From assembly GCF_022869805.1 (NCBI RefSeq), contig NZ_CP094974.1, forward strand, positions 2,418,001 through 2,482,000: a stretch of 64,000 bases of DNA. The letters are read 5' to 3'. Made by a program: the position numbers and the translations under genes. The notes beneath the pieces are model-generated. The model ran no database searches and was not told the origin of the DNA. It was given only the letters and a program-made list of their open reading frames with translations. Shown here piece after piece: positions 23,900 to 32,929 of this stretch (positions within the stretch are counted from its first letter, which is position 1; each line of letters begins with the position of its first letter). This DNA comes from Halosolutus halophilus (GTDB taxonomy: Archaea; Halobacteriota; Halobacteria; Halobacteriales; Natrialbaceae).

Positions 23900-24240
23900 C
23901 GGGGCCGATGCGCCGGGTGCGACTCGTCGTCGACGCGCTCGCCGCCGGCGCCGTCGTCGGCGTCCTCGTCGTTGCCGCGCTGATCGTGACCGGCGAGACG
24001 ACCGCCCGCGCGTCGGAACTCGCCTTCGCGATCGGGGCGCTCGCGCTCGGCGTCGGCCTGCTCGGCTGGTCGGGAGCGGTAATGGCGGGTCGGGGTATCG
24101 AAACCATGCAGGATCACCTCGACGCGAGCACGAACTGGACGGAAGCGAAGTCCCGGCGAGCGATGGCGAGAGTCGGCGGGTTCGGCGGCGGGCTGATGGT
24201 CGGAAGCGCGCTCGTCGAGGTGATCGCGTACGGGCCGTGA
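23896..24240 (+). CDS. Small membrane protein of unknown function (2-3 TM)
   Basis: 114 residues starting at a GTG that overlaps the DppC stop by four bases (GTGA). Hydrophobic segments are VVGVLVVAALIV (about residues 20-31), FAIGALALGVGLLGWSG (about 43-59) and GGFGGGLMVGSALVEVIAYG (95-114). A hydrophilic loop EAKSRRAMAR lies before the last segment. The overlap implies co-translation with the importer, but related genes also occur elsewhere in haloarchaea as I recall, so a transport role is only inferred. An internal ATG five codons later is an alternative start. Confidence 0.78.
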   Translation: MTGPMRRVRLVVDALAAGAVVGVLVVAALIVTGETTARASELAFAIGALALGVGLLGWSGAVMAGRGIETMQDHLDASTNWTEAKSRRAMARVGGFGGGLMVGSALVEVIAYGP

Positions 24241-24370
24241 CCCGTCGAACGGCGGTACAGTCGGGCTTCGACGCGAAAACCGTCGTTCACCCGGGTGAGA
24301 TCGGTATCTCCGGATCGAAGCCTATCTCTTTAGGCAGTGGGTGTATTAGCTGTGGGCCCCTGAAAGCGGT

Positions 24371-24736
24371 ATGAGCCAGACAAAGGCCTCGCGAATGGAG
24401 GCCGCGTGTTCCTTACTCGCGGAGTCCGAGCGCCGATATCTCCTGTATCAGCTGGCCGAAACCGATCGAGCGAACCTCGATCACCTCATGACGCAGATCG
24501 CCGCCTGGAAACTGGACATCCCGCCGGCGCAGGTCGACGAGGATCTCAGACAGCGGGTCTACGTCTCGATGGTCCACAACCACCTGCCGCGCCTCGCGGA
24601 CTACGACATCATCGAGTACGACCTGCGCAGCGGTGACATCGTCCTCGCGGAGGGATTTGACGACATCAAACCCCTGCTGGACCAGTTCAGACAGACCGAA
24701 GAAGAGGTCGAGATCCGTCAGCTACCGCCCCTCTAG
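24371..24736 (+). CDS. Winged-helix DNA-binding protein (haloarchaeal type)
   Basis: 121 residues. MEAACSLLAESERRYLLYQL leads a helix-turn-helix with LAETDRANLDHLMTQIAAWK, an insertion LDIPPAQVDEDLRQRVYVSM, and the recognition segment VHNHLPRLADYDIIEYDLRS followed by the beta-wing GDIVLAEGFD. This is the ArsR-like winged-helix layout common in haloarchaeal single-domain regulators. No sensor domain is attached. A TATA-like TTTAGG lies near 24330. Target genes are unknown; the divergent or nearby importer and EamA transporter are candidates only by position. Confidence 0.82.
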   Translation: MSQTKASRMEAACSLLAESERRYLLYQLAETDRANLDHLMTQIAAWKLDIPPAQVDEDLRQRVYVSMVHNHLPRLADYDIIEYDLRSGDIVLAEGFDDIKPLLDQFRQTEEEVEIRQLPPL

Positions 24737-24921
24737 GTCGGTGACGACTCGATCGACGGTCGGATCGCTACCGGGACGGAGTCGACGCCCCCAGTCGGAT
24801 TTTCACAGGTGCGGTTGACGCGCTCGTCGGTCAGTTCTCCGACGGTACTGGACGGACACGATCGCCGGTCGCGAGGTTTTCGAATCGAAATACATAGGTC
24901 GGATCACCGTCGATCACCGGT

Positions 24922-25848
24922 GTGACTCGGTATCGTAATTTCGGGCTCTTCCTGACGCTCGCTGCGGTGTGGGGGACGGCGTTCGTCGCGATCAGTGCCG
25001 GGCTGGAGTACTTCCCGCCGGTCCTGTTCGCGGCGCTGCGTTACGACGTCGCAGGCGTGCTCATGCTCGGGTACGCCGCGTACGCCGTCGACGACTGGCG
25101 ACCGTGCGGTCGCGCCGAGTGGGCCGTCGTCGGCGTCGGCGCTGTACTGCTGATCGCGGCCTACCACGCCTTCCTGTTCGTGGGCCAGCAGCACACGACG
25201 GCGGCCGCCGCGGCGATCCTCGTGAGTCTCTCGCCGGTGCTGACGACGGGATTCGCGCGTGCGCTGGTTCCGAGCGACGCGCTCTCGGTGGTCGGGGTCG
25301 TCGGCGTCTTCCTCGGTCTGGTCGGCGTCGCGGTCATCGCTGAGCCGGATCCGTCGAACCTCCTGGCGACGGACGTCGTGGCGAAGTTCCTGGTCTTCTG
25401 TGCTGCGGGCTCGTTCGCGCTCGGTAGCGTCCTCACCCGGCGGATCGACGCCTCGCTCCCGATCGAGACGATGGAAGCGTGGTCCATGCTCGGCGGCGCC
25501 GCGGTGATGCACCTCGTCAGTCTTGGCCTCGGCGAACCGATCGAGCCGGCGACGTGGACCCATCCGGAGGCGATCGGCGCGCTGGGCTATCTCGCACTCG
25601 TGGCCAGTGCGATCGGCTTTCTGCTGTACTTCGACCTGCTCGAACGACTCGGCGCCGTCGAGATCAACATGGTGTCGTACGTCGCACCCGTCTTCGCGGC
25701 GATCGTCGGCTGGCTCTATCTCGACGAGGTCGTCGACGCGACGACCCTCGCTGGCTTCGTGCTCATCGCGATCGGCTTCGTGCTCGTGAAACGACGGGCA
25801 CTCCGCGAGGAAGTCGGGCACGTCCGGCGTCGACACTCGAGCGAGTGA
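24922..25848 (+). CDS. EamA-family (DMT) transporter
   Basis: 308 residues from GTG 24922 with about ten membrane segments in two EamA repeats. The first starts NFGLFLTLAAVWGTAFVAIS with the typical WGTAF, followed by FAALRYDVAGVLML and AAAAAILVSLSPVLTTGFA. The second repeat starts about residue 155 (VVAKFLVFCAAGSFALGSVL) and ends EVVDATTLAGFVLIAIGFVLV. DMT carriers export or import amino acids, sugars or other metabolites; the substrate cannot be read. A TATA-like AAATACAT about 30 bases upstream supports the GTG start and a near-leaderless message. Confidence 0.9.
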   Translation: MTRYRNFGLFLTLAAVWGTAFVAISAGLEYFPPVLFAALRYDVAGVLMLGYAAYAVDDWRPCGRAEWAVVGVGAVLLIAAYHAFLFVGQQHTTAAAAAILVSLSPVLTTGFARALVPSDALSVVGVVGVFLGLVGVAVIAEPDPSNLLATDVVAKFLVFCAAGSFALGSVLTRRIDASLPIETMEAWSMLGGAAVMHLVSLGLGEPIEPATWTHPEAIGALGYLALVASAIGFLLYFDLLERLGAVEINMVSYVAPVFAAIVGWLYLDEVVDATTLAGFVLIAIGFVLVKRRALREEVGHVRRRHSSE

Positions 25849-25924
25849 GTTGACGGAGTCCCGCCGACGTGGACCCCCCGTACAGCGACCCTCCGCCACC
25901 CCCCAGTGGCAGCGAGCGATACCG

Positions 25925-26197
25925 TTAGCGTCTGTGCGCGTGGCCGACGTAGAGTGCGACGAGGTTCACGACGAGCAGGACGAGAAACGTCATGGTCTCT
26001 CTCGAGGTCGACAGTCCAGTCGCGAGCAGCGGAACGTACAGGAACGGCAGGACGATCGCAGCCCAGAAGCCCGTCTTGCGGATCGATGTCGCCATCGAGG
26101 GAACGATTCGCTCCAGTGCGCCCGTCTCGCCGGTATCGTCGGACGATTCGTCTGACCCGGCCGAACGCTGGTCGTGAGCAGTGGGGGAGTTCGACAT
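25925..26197 (-). CDS. Small haloarchaeal membrane protein, 90 residues, two TM
   Basis: Starts MSNSPTAHDQRSAGSDES, an acidic Ser-rich cytoplasmic-type front of about 35 residues. Two membrane segments follow: FWAAIVLPFLYVPLLATGL (about 45-63) and TMTFLVLLVVNLVALYVGH (about 68-86). The protein ends HAHRR. The ATG at 26197 is preceded by a TATA-like GATATATG about 35 bases away. Family unknown to me. The two-TM hairpin with a basic end resembles small stress or assembly membrane proteins. It converges with the EamA transporter gene. Confidence 0.7.
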   Translation of the reverse strand: MSNSPTAHDQRSAGSDESSDDTGETGALERIVPSMATSIRKTGFWAAIVLPFLYVPLLATGLSTSRETMTFLVLLVVNLVALYVGHAHRR

Positions 26198-26590
26198 GGA
26201 ACGACGTGCACGTAGTATCGTTCCGATCACGGCCACATATATCGGCCCGATCGTTTCAGTTGTTTGGTACTCGTTCACAAAGATAAGGGGGAACTGAACT
26301 GACCGTTGTTCACTACGGGATCGGGTCGACGCGTTCGCGGGGTGATCCGCGGGCACGAACCCTCGACGACCGTTCAGAACGGCCGCACCTACGGACAATC
26401 GCCGGTTACACGATCGATACGGGCTCCGTTCGGTCGCCGCCGTGACCTCGGGATCCTATCGGGGGCCGGAACAGACGGGTCCGGACCGAACGGCGACGAA
26501 CGAGCGTCTCACGCGCTGGAAACCGGTCTCGCTAGTTATCGGCGACGGTGCAGACCGAACGAGAACAGCGGTACCGCCCGAAGTGATCCC
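26198..26590. other. Gene-free stretch of about 390 bases
   Basis: No convincing frame on either strand: short open frames lack start support or codon bias. The left end holds the promoter of the small membrane gene at 25925-26197, and the right end is the 3' flank of the Cdc48 gene. No clear repeats or RNA genes were seen. Confidence 0.5.
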
Positions 26591-28819
26591 CTACTGGAAG
26601 CCGATCCGACTGCCGCGACGACCGGTCGGGTCCGGGCCGCTCGTCCCGCCCTGGAACTCCTCTTCGATCCGTTCGTAGTAGTCGAGGATGTCGTCGGTGA
26701 TCGTCGGACGGACGTTCTCCATGGCCTTGCGGAAGTGGCGCATCTCGACGACCTCGGCCTCGTGGTCCTCGCGCAGGGCCTCGATGGCGGCCTCGCGGGC
26801 GATCGACTCGAGGTCGCTGCCGACGTAGCCGTCGGTGATCTCGGCGATCTCGGTCAGGTTGACGTCGGCCGCCAGCGGCGTGTCCTCGGTGTGGATGTCG
26901 AGGATGCGTTCGCGACCGTCCATGTCGGGTTCGCCGATCATCACGAGTCGATCGAACCGACCGGAGCGCAGGAGTGCGGGATCGATCATGTCCGGGCGGT
27001 TCGTCGCGCCGATGACCATCACGTTCTCCATCTCCTCCAGGCCGTCGAGTTCCGTGAGGAGTTGATTGACGACCCGCTCGGAGACGTTCGAACCGGTTTC
27101 ACCGCCGCGACCGGGCGCGAGCGCGTCGAGTTCGTCGAAGAAGACCACCGTCGGGGAGACCTGCCGGGCCTTGCGGAAGGTCTGGCGGATGGCCTTCTCC
27201 GACTCGCCGACCCACTTCGAGAGCAGTTGCGGCCCGCGGACCGAGATGAAGTTGGCGTTGGTCTCGTTGGCGACCGCTTTCGCCATCAGGGTCTTCCCGG
27301 TCCCCGGCGGGCCGTACAGGAGGACGCCGGCCGGCGGATCGATTCCGAGCCGATCGAACCGTTCGGGGTTATTCAGCGGCCACTCGACCGACTCCTTGAC
27401 CTTGTCTTTGGCCGTGTGGAGCCCCCCGACGTCGTCCCACGAGATCTTGGGCAACTCCACCAGGACCTCCCGCATCGCCGACGGTTCGACTTCGTTCAAC
27501 GCGCCGCGGAAGTCCTCGCGCTTGACGATCATTCGATCGATCAGGCTCGGCGGGATGTCCTCCTCGTCGAGATCGATCTCGGGGAGGTAGCGTCGCAGCG
27601 CCTTCATCGCAGCCTCCTTGGTCAGGCTCTCGATGTCGGCGCCGACGAAGCCGTGGGTCTCGTCGGCGAGGTGGCCGAGGTTGACGTCGTCGGAGAGTGG
27701 CATCCCGCGGGTGTGGATCTGGAGGATTTCCTCGCGACCGACCTCGTCCGGGACGCCGATCTCGATCTCCCGATCGAACCGGCCCGGGCGACGCAGTGCG
27801 GGGTCGACGCTGTCGACGCGGTTGGTCGCCGCGATGACGATCACCTGACCGCGGGCCTCGAGGCCGTCCATCATGGTGAGCAACTGCGCGACGACGCGGC
27901 GCTCGACTTCGCCGGTGACGTCCTCCCGCTTGGGTGCGATCGAGTCGAGTTCGTCGATGAAGATGATCGACGGCGACTCCTCGCTCGCGTCCTCGAAGAT
28001 CTCGCGTAACTGTTGTTCGGACTCGCCGTAGTACTTCGAGATGATCTCCGGGCCCGCGATGGAGAAGAAACTCGCGGAGGTCTCGTTGGCGACCGCTTTC
28101 GCCAGCAGGGTCTTCCCGGTGCCCGGCGGGCCGTGGAGCAGGACGCCCTGTGGCGGCTCGATCCCCAACTTCTTGAAGATCTGCGGGTGTTTCATCGGGA
28201 GTTCGACCATCTCCCGGACCCGCTGGATCTCGCCCTGGAGGCCGCCGATGTCCTCGTAGGTGATCCCGCCCCCGGTCTTCTCGAAGCCGGAGATCGGCTC
28301 CTCGCGGAGTTCGACGTCGGTATCCTCGGTGATGAGGACGACGCCTTCGGGTTCGGTTTCGACGGCGATCAGCGGGATGGCCTGGCCCGGCGATCGCATG
28401 AACGGGTGGTTCGTCGAGGACATCACCGGAACGATGTCGCGCCCGACGACCGGCCGTTTGAGGATCTGTCGTTTGACCATACCGGCGGCGTCGGAGCCGA
28501 ACTGGACCGACGCCTCCTCGGGCGGCGCGAGCACCAGTTTGTCGGCTTTCGTCGCCTCGGCCTTGCGGATCGTCACCCGTTCACCGATTCCCACGTCGGC
28601 GTTCTGTCGGGTGAAGCCGTCGATGCGAACGGTGTCGGTGTTCCAGTCTTGCCGATCCGCACGCCACACCTTGGCGGCGGTGGTGTCTGCACCTTCGATC
28701 TCGATGATGTCGCCCGGGCTCAGCTTCAGATGTAACAGCGTGTCCGGGTCGAGTCGGGCGATACCACGACCCGAGTCGTTCGGGTATGCCTTCGCTACCT
28801 CCAGTTGGACTTCGTTCAT
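26591..28819 (-). CDS. cdc48: CDC48/VCP-type AAA ATPase
   Basis: 742 residues with the full N-D1-D2 layout. The N domain opens [19 protein letters not shown], with the double-psi barrel ([20 protein letters not shown]) and a second subdomain up to about 190. D1 Walker A is GPPGTGKT (about 229-236), with Walker [15 protein letters not shown] and arginine fingers near [14 protein letters not shown]2 Walker A is about 502-509, with Walker [15 protein letters not shown] and [14 protein letters not shown]. It forms hexamers that unfold proteins or complexes, partly for the proteasome. The C-terminal tail is Gly/Arg-rich ([15 protein letters not shown]). Alternative naming as a second VCP paralogue is possible; haloarchaea often have several. 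Confidence 0.96.
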   Translation of the reverse strand: MNEVQLEVAKAYPNDSGRGIARLDPDTLLHLKLSPGDIIEIEGADTTAAKVWRADRQDWNTDTVRIDGFTRQNADVGIGERVTIRKAEATKADKLVLAPPEEASVQFGSDAAGMVKRQILKRPVVGRDIVPVMSSTNHPFMRSPGQAIPLIAVETEPEGVVLITEDTDVELREEPISGFEKTGGGITYEDIGGLQGEIQRVREMVELPMKHPQIFKKLGIEPPQGVLLHGPPGTGKTLLAKAVANETSASFFSIAGPEIISKYYGESEQQLREIFEDASEESPSIIFIDELDSIAPKREDVTGEVERRVVAQLLTMMDGLEARGQVIVIAATNRVDSVDPALRRPGRFDREIEIGVPDEVGREEILQIHTRGMPLSDDVNLGHLADETHGFVGADIESLTKEAAMKALRRYLPEIDLDEEDIPPSLIDRMIVKREDFRGALNEVEPSAMREVLVELPKISWDDVGGLHTAKDKVKESVEWPLNNPERFDRLGIDPPAGVLLYGPPGTGKTLMAKAVANETNANFISVRGPQLLSKWVGESEKAIRQTFRKARQVSPTVVFFDELDALAPGRGGETGSNVSERVVNQLLTELDGLEEMENVMVIGATNRPDMIDPALLRSGRFDRLVMIGEPDMDGRERILDIHTEDTPLAADVNLTEIAEITDGYVGSDLESIAREAAIEALREDHEAEVVEMRHFRKAMENVRPTITDDILDYYERIEEEFQGGTSGPDPTGRRGSRIGFQ

Positions 28820-29020
28820 GATTCGGGATGGACGGCGATGTCAGTGACTCCGATTCGGTGTCGGATAGGTTTTTTGCTAACGCGGGATTCAGCTTTGCCA
28901 AATGCTACCACATCAGAATGCGGGAGGAGGATACATAGATGTACCGGCCTCGGTTGGTTTTGATGACTCTTCGCGTCGTGAGGGGGTGGCTTTTTCACTT
29001 CCCCTGTCTCCCTGCTATTT

Positions 29021-30433
29021 ATGAGAACGATCGCGTTCGACGGCCGGATGGGGGCGAGCGGTGACATGATCCTCGCAGCGCTCCTCGACGCCGGTGCGGA
29101 CCCGGCCGTCCTGGATCCCGTGACGGCAGCCCTCGACCTCGAGTACCGATCCAGGGAGACGATCAAGAGCGGGATCGCCGCGACCACCGTCGACGTACTG
29201 CTCACCGATACCGATCGATCGGATGGCCACAGCCACGGTCTCGACGGCGACGAGTCCGATCACCCGGCCGATCACGGAGAACACGACCACCAGCACGGAG
29301 AACACGACCACACACACGATCACGACCACCAGCACGGTGACCACGATCACGAACGCGCTCACGAGGAACACGACCACGATCACGCCGACGGCGGCCACGG
29401 CCACGACGAGGGCCACGTTCACGCCGAGGGCCGCGGTCCCCACCGGAGTTACCTCGAGGTCTGCGAGATCGTCGAGGACATGGACCTCCCCACCGAGGTC
29501 GAACGGGACGCGCTCGCGATCTTCGAACTGCTCGGCGAGGCCGAGGCAAGCGTCCACGGCGAGTCGCTCGAGGACATCCACTTCCACGAGGTCGGCGCCG
29601 ACGACGCGATCGCCGACGTCGTCGGGGCCGCCCTGCTGGTCGACGACCTCGAACCCGATCGTATCGTCACGACGCCGCTCGCGACCGGCGGCGGGACGGT
29701 CTCGATGAGCCACGGCGAGTACCCCGTCCCGACGCCAGCGGTGGTCGAGATTGCCCAGCGATCGGACTGGTCGCTGCGCGGTGGCCCCGTCGATGCGGAG
29801 TTGTTGACACCCACCGGTGCGGCGATTCTGGGGCACTACGCCGAGGGGGTGGAGTCGCTTCCCTCGATCGATCTCGAGTCGTCCGGCTACGGTGCCGGCG
29901 GGTATGATCTCGATCCTCATCCGAACGTGCTGCGGGTGCTGGTAGGCGATGGCGGCAGTGAGTTCGTCAAAGACGACATCGCCGTGCTCGAGACCAACCT
30001 CGACGACGCGACGCCGGAGGTGCTCGGTGGACTGCAAGAGTCGCTTTCGGACGTGGGTGCTCGGGACGTCTCGATTTTACCCGCGACGATGAAGAAGTCG
30101 CGGCCAGGACACCTCGTGAAGGTCATCTGCAAGCCCGACGATCGGGAGCGCGTCGCCCGACGGCTGGCCGAGGAGACGGGAACGCTCGGCGTACGAGACG
30201 CGGGCGCGACGCACCGGTGGATCGCCGAGCGGGAGTTCGAGACGGCCGAGATCGAGATCGACGACGAAACGTACGCGGTGACGGTGAAGATCGCCAGCGA
30301 TGCAGCGGATGATGTCTACGACGTGAGTGCGGAGTACGACGACGCGGCTGCGATCGCTCGGGAGACGGACCGGCCCGTTCGCGAGATCGTCCGGCGGGCG
30401 GAACAGGTCGTACTGGACGATCGGGCCGACTGA
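29021..30433 (+). CDS. larC: Nickel-pincer cofactor biosynthesis protein LarC with His-rich insertion
   Basis: 470 residues as a single frame. LarC uses CTP to insert nickel into the dithiocarboxylate pyridinium precursor of the NPN cofactor of lactate racemase and related LarA enzymes. Conserved blocks are MRTIAFDGRMGASGDMILAA (N-terminus), EDIHFHEVGADDAIADVVGA, TTPLATGGGTVSMSHGEYPV, VLETNLDDATPEVLGGLQE and PATMKKSRPGHLVKVICKPD. Residues 70-141 are an inserted His/Asp stretch with 24 histidines, a likely nickel-storage loop. In some lactobacilli LarC needs a ribosomal frameshift; here it is one continuous frame. No larA, larB or larE lies in the window, so the partner genes would be elsewhere. 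Start is fixed by the conserved opening. Confidence 0.95.
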   Translation: MRTIAFDGRMGASGDMILAALLDAGADPAVLDPVTAALDLEYRSRETIKSGIAATTVDVLLTDTDRSDGHSHGLDGDESDHPADHGEHDHQHGEHDHTHDHDHQHGDHDHERAHEEHDHDHADGGHGHDEGHVHAEGRGPHRSYLEVCEIVEDMDLPTEVERDALAIFELLGEAEASVHGESLEDIHFHEVGADDAIADVVGAALLVDDLEPDRIVTTPLATGGGTVSMSHGEYPVPTPAVVEIAQRSDWSLRGGPVDAELLTPTGAAILGHYAEGVESLPSIDLESSGYGAGGYDLDPHPNVLRVLVGDGGSEFVKDDIAVLETNLDDATPEVLGGLQESLSDVGARDVSILPATMKKSRPGHLVKVICKPDDRERVARRLAEETGTLGVRDAGATHRWIAEREFETAEIEIDDETYAVTVKIASDAADDVYDVSAEYDDAAAIARETDRPVREIVRRAEQVVLDDRAD

Positions 30434-30486
30434 AAATCACGGGAATGGTCACTGTCCGGGTGACGAACCGGTTTCGAGCAACTGAT

Positions 30487-31116
30487 TCAGTCGTCCTCCC
30501 TCTCGTCGTCGATCGAGATCGACGTTCCAGACGAGACGGTGGTCGACTGGGAGATACTCACGTTCGCGCCAGCTTCGCCCGGTTCCCCAGCCTCGCCAGC
30601 CTCACCCACGCCACCCGCTTCGCCCGACTCTCCGGCCTCGCCCGCGGCCGTGACGATCGCCGTCGACGTCGATTGCGTCCCGTCCTCGGAGACCGTCGTG
30701 ACGGAAAGCGAAACGTCGTCATCGGCGTCGACCAGGACCTCGATATCCGTCTCACCGGTGTCGGGATCAGTCGAGTGGATCACCGCTCCCCACGGGAACG
30801 TCTCCGTCTCGGCGTCTCGATCGGCGTCGGTCACTTCGTCGGGGCGATCGTGGGTCGCGTCGGATGCCGCCATCGCCGAGATCGAGACGTCGCCCTCGCC
30901 TTCGACGGTCACTTCGACGTGCGTTTCATCGGTTTCGGAATCGGTTTCGTGGGTTACCGTTCCCCAGTCGAATTCGGTGGTCTCCATCGTTGATGCTGTA
31001 TTCTCGGTCGCGTCGCTCGGGGACTCGTCGGGTGTTGCAGTCACCAGCGCGCCCGCGACGACGCCCGTCGTCACTACAATCCCGATCGCGAGTGCGATCG
31101 CGGTTCGGTGGTCCAT
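30487..31116 (-). CDS. Secreted or anchored repeat protein with collagen-like Gly-X-Y triplets
   Basis: 209 residues. An N-terminal hydrophobic segment (AIALAIGIVVTTGVVAGALV, residues 6-25) is a signal or anchor. Two related blocks at about 48-85 and 106-143 share WGxVxHxTDxxTxETxxEV followed by DVSxS. Residues 159-183 are eight consecutive Gly-X-Y triplets (GEA GES GEA GGV GEA GEA GEP GEA). The tail NVSISQSTTVSSGTSISI is Ser/Thr-rich and strand-like. The whole is strongly acidic. No hydroxyproline system is known in archaea, so the triplets may be a low-complexity linker, though collagen-like trimers exist in bacteria. It is adjacent to another small secreted gene on the same strand. Family unknown. 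Confidence 0.75.
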   Translation of the reverse strand: MDHRTAIALAIGIVVTTGVVAGALVTATPDESPSDATENTASTMETTEFDWGTVTHETDSETDETHVEVTVEGEGDVSISAMAASDATHDRPDEVTDADRDAETETFPWGAVIHSTDPDTGETDIEVLVDADDDVSLSVTTVSEDGTQSTSTAIVTAAGEAGESGEAGGVGEAGEAGEPGEAGANVSISQSTTVSSGTSISIDDEREDD

Positions 31117-31446
31117 ATTCGTTGCCTCAACCGGAGAGCCATCGTCCGTCCCCAGTCGGGCCGACAGTCGTTGGGTTCGGCTATTAATCGGTGAAACCGT
31201 TTCGTCAGTAGTCGGCTACTAGCCGATCGAGAGAACCGACTGAAACCGATAGAAGGCGTCTATTGAGCGCGGAACGTACATAACTCAAGAGTTCACGCTA
31301 CGTGTGGTACCAAACTCGCAGGCGTCGTCGATAGTCACAATAGCGATGTGACTCGGATCTACCTGTGCGATGCGTCCGCCGAAAAAATCAGTCGATTACC
31401 GCGTGGCCAGCACCTGTGATTAGTCAGAATTCGTCGCTCATTCCGT
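31117..31446. other. Gene-free stretch of about 330 bases between two secreted-protein genes
   Basis: AT-richer than the flanking genes. It should hold the promoter of the collagen-like gene (reading leftwards). Short frames exist but none shows codon bias or a plausible start. No RNA gene or repeat was recognised. Confidence 0.45.
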
Positions 31447-31812
31447 CTAGGTCGCGAACGGCCTCAGGTCAATGTCGACACCATCGCCGCCGTCACCGCC
31501 GTCACCGCCGATGGCAACTGCCTCAGCATTGGCGTTGTTCACCTGCGTATTGTCCTGATCTTGCACCACGACGCTACTGCTGTACTTCCAGGAACTCGAT
31601 TGGGCAACGCCTACCTGTTCGTTGTTGTTCTCCTGGTTTATTGTCTGCGAAACGGTCGCATCGCCGCCATCTCCTCCGTCACCGCCGTCGATGTCGATAT
31701 CGATTCCGTCTTGGTTGTTATTTGCCTGTGCTGCTGCCGATCCTGCGAACCCGATAAACATGAGGCCACCGAGCATCGCTACCGTCAGCGTGATTGCGAT
31801 TGTACGTTTCAT
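31447..31812 (-). CDS. Small secreted Gly/Asp-rich protein with curlin-like motif
   Basis: 121 residues with a clean Sec signal: MKRTIAITLTVAMLGG then GFAGSAAAQA (cleavage about residue 30). The mature chain has two mirror-like acidic runs, DIDIDGGDGGDGGDA (about 38-52) and IGGDGGDGGDGVDID near the end. Between them is the Asn/Gln-rich core SQTINQENNNEQVGVAQ and DQDNTQVNNANAEAVAI. The Q-x-N and V-x-Q patterning recalls curlin repeats that stack as amyloid strands, and the GGDGGDGGD runs could bind calcium. The large protein at 62726 contains a very similar VNQENNNSQIG. Function is inferred as cell-surface or biofilm matrix component. Confidence 0.72.
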   Translation of the reverse strand: MKRTIAITLTVAMLGGLMFIGFAGSAAAQANNNQDGIDIDIDGGDGGDGGDATVSQTINQENNNEQVGVAQSSSWKYSSSVVVQDQDNTQVNNANAEAVAIGGDGGDGGDGVDIDLRPFAT

Positions 31813-32213
31813 TGTTCTCGTAGGCCACGCATCACACGCAGGACGGAAGACGACCTAATCATCACGTGAATTGATACGTTCACGCTTTCCCCTGCACTTT
31901 CGCTGTGACGCGTTGGCCGGTCGAATCTCATCACAGGTCGTCACTTATACCCAGAGAACGGTTTCGGAGGAATTACCAGATTACAGGAGCGAACGATCCA
32001 TCCTCGACTGTTCTGAATGAATATCCACTTTCTGTGGCTGTCGTTTCATCGCCGTTAGAACGACGCTATCTACCACGCTGAAGGCCGTCTTGCTGGTTCG
32101 ACTTCGCTGCCCCGTCCCCGAAATATCGACTAGTAGGTGCGTGTATGATAGACAACAGCTGGTGAGAGTCCAGAAACGATGGTGAAACTGTCCCGCTTTT
32201 TGTTATTTCGCCG

Positions 32214-32240
32214 ATCGACTGCAAACTACTCACAGTCGAT
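32214..32240. repeat. Perfect inverted repeat, 8-base arms
   Basis: ATCGACTG (32214-32221) and CAGTCGAT (32233-32240) are perfectly complementary around an 11-base loop. It could be a regulator site or hairpin, in gene-poor DNA. Nothing else is known about it. Confidence 0.4.
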
Positions 32241-32588
32241 AAGAGGCCACCCTCGACTAGCACTTCGTCATCGCGGACGAACCAGTGAGCGCGAGGTCAC
32301 ATTCGAGCGGACGAGGGCCAGAATCGACGACTGGGACGACACGGGACGGACGACGCGGACCGGATGGACGATACAGACGGGACAGCGAGAACTCACGAAT
32401 CGGGCTCAGAAACGAACGCCAGTCACCGGCGGGGGCGTCCCGCGACGGAGATCGGTGCCGTCCCGAACGTGCTGGCACGATCGAACAGGCCTGTCTCGAG
32501 ATCGACACTCTGGAACACTGAACAGTTTCTGACACAGTTCGCGAGTGAAACATAGAGAAACGGTCGGAAACGAGGTGATAAGCGGCGA

Positions 32589-32732
32589 TCAGGGCACGTC
32601 CGACCGTCTTTGGGCGGGTTCGATCGCGACGAACGGGCAGTCCAGTTCCACGATCTCGACCCGCCAATCTGGGGGACGGTGTACCGATCGGATGGGGTCG
32701 AAGTCTAACGAGTGAACCGGGACCGATAGGGA
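32589..32732 (-). pseudogene. Possible C-terminal gene remnant (about 47 codons)
   Basis: The reverse-strand frame reads FDPIRSVHRPPDWRVEIVE then LDCPFVAIEPAQRRSDVP and stop. Codon choice is as biased as in real genes, but there is no start codon before the upstream stop. It looks like the 3' end of a truncated gene. I do not recognise the family. Chance is possible at this length. Confidence 0.3.
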
Positions 32733-32929
32733 TCAATCCTGTACATTTGGCTACCGATCACATTCGCCGACGATGAAAGAAACGGGTCGTAGAGTCGTGA
32801 ATTTATTGAGACGAAGAGCACTGATTTCCGCCGGTGAGTTTCACCGACGACGAACCTCGTAGATATATCTACAGTTTCTGCGTGACACTATCGGTGCCAG
32901 GTAAGACGTGCTTCTCGTCGAAGGAAGAT

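Larger units (their letters stand above)
31813..32929. other. Long gene-poor stretch (about 1.1 kb) at the edge of the glycan locus
   Basis: No complete gene is convincing on either strand. It contains a small perfect hairpin (32214-32240) and a coding-like reverse-strand scrap without start (32589-32732), each listed separately. GC is lower than in neighbours, with stops in all frames. It probably marks an old rearrangement boundary between the core genes and the glycan cluster. Confidence 0.5.

Noticed and set aside
26306-28009. Long plus-strand frame of 567 codons opposite the Cdc48 gene
   Set aside because: Antisense shadow typical of high-GC DNA; the reverse strand has the complete N-D1-D2 AAA protein with all motifs.
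32179-32736. Overlapping frames on both strands in the gene-poor gap
   Set aside because: Arg/Thr-rich, no start support; only the short scrap at 32589-32732 has gene-like bias, and that is listed with low confidence.
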